Source of the DNA: Nevskiaceae bacterium
GTDB taxonomy: Bacteria; Pseudomonadota; Gammaproteobacteria; Steroidobacterales; Steroidobacteraceae
Assembly (NCBI GenBank): GCA_018883185.1
Contig: VEQP01000011.1
Coordinates: forward strand, 1-64,000
DNA: 64,000 nt
Reading direction: 5' to 3'
The notes below the pieces were generated by a model that was given only the letters and a program-made list of their open reading frames with translations, made no database searches and was not told the origin of the DNA. Positions 63,908 to 64,000 of the stretch are shown here, one piece after another. The first letter of the stretch is position 1. Every line of letters starts with the position of its first letter. The position numbers were made by a program, and so were the translations under genes.

Positions 63908-64000
63908 CCCGTCGCGCGGCGATCATCGGTGGCGGCGTCATCGGTGGCGGATGGGCAGCCCGTTTTCTGCTCAACGGTTGGGACGTGGCGGTGTTCGATC
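63904..64000 (+). CDS. Carnitine/3-hydroxyacyl-CoA dehydrogenase-like protein, 3' truncated
   Basis: Only the first 32 residues are in the window (from GTG 63904, GTGA overlap with the BKACE gene). They carry a Rossmann NAD motif, IIGGGVIGGGWAARFLLNGWDVAVFD, typical of L-carnitine dehydrogenase (CdhA/LcdH) and 3-hydroxyacyl-CoA dehydrogenases. The BKACE-dehydrogenase pair matches the carnitine catabolic layout known from Pseudomonas. Confidence 0.7.
   Translation, partial: MTRRAAIIGGGVIGGGWAARFLLNGWDVAVFD

Overview
The window is high-GC, gene-dense DNA that carries most of a proteobacterial photosynthesis gene cluster (PGC, about 13.1-47.4 kb) between ordinary chromosomal genes. The gene set is that of a purple, quinone-type (type II reaction centre) phototroph: pufBALMC, puhABCE, lhaA, bchCFGOPXYZ, the spirilloxanthin-series genes crtBCDEFI, and the regulator pair aerR-ppsR. 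There is no pucBA, pufQ or crtA, which suggests LH1-only antennae and spirilloxanthin-type carotenoids. A tetrahaem PufC, the gene order, and gammaproteobacterial-type flanking genes (CysQ, YrdA-like gamma-carbonic anhydrase, RraB) point to an aerobic anoxygenic phototrophic gammaproteobacterium. This is an inference, and the species cannot be named from the window. I saw no tRNA, rRNA, CRISPR or insertion sequence, and no gap over 300 bases without a gene.

Layout. 0-13 kb: truncated gamma-glutamyltransferase, an unknown membrane protein, two SDR oxidoreductases, a beta-propeller protein, a MacAB-like efflux set with a YIP1-family membrane protein, a DUF6491-like lipoprotein, acyl-CoA dehydrogenase, CysQ, gamma-carbonic anhydrase and an alpha/beta hydrolase. 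13-24.7 kb: bchO, then the carotenoid block crtI, crtD, a DUF2306-like membrane protein, a cytochrome P450, an ATP-grasp ligase, crtB, crtC, crtE, crtF. 24.7-34.3 kb: bchCXYZ-pufBALMC-ispH, the classic crtEF-bchCXYZ-puf superoperon with the last MEP-pathway gene at its end. 34.3-40.9 kb, opposite strand: bchF-lhaA-puhABCE-dxs, ending in the first MEP-pathway gene. 41.1-47.4 kb: aerR-ppsR, then bchG, a second PucC-family gene, bchP and a small membrane protein. 47.4-64 kb: PhzF-family protein; a TPP riboswitch driving a TonB receptor, a PnuC/PnuT transporter and a kinase (thiamine salvage); 2Fe-2S ferredoxin; RraB; phosphoglycerate mutase; a two-component system; GltS; a serine hydrolase; and a divergent acyl-CoA/carnitine catabolic locus running off the right edge.

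How it works together. The crt genes make methoxylated acyclic carotenoids. The bchXYZ, bchC, bchF, bchG and bchP products carry out late bacteriochlorophyll a steps. The puf and puh products form and assemble the RC-LH1 complex. PpsR, probably antagonised by the B12-domain protein AerR, is expected to repress promoters carrying TGT-N12-ACA palindromes, which I find or nearly find upstream of crtC/crtE, bchC, bchF/aerR and bchG. The most notable features are: (i) a P450 plus ATP-grasp pair inside the carotenoid genes, a possible unrecognised tailoring module; (ii) absence of bchNBHLM and bchID from where they normally sit, so the PGC is split or incomplete; (iii) dxs and ispH fused onto the puh and puf operons; (iv) a bchG promoter that predicts a leaderless mRNA; (v) the riboswitch-controlled thiamine salvage operon.
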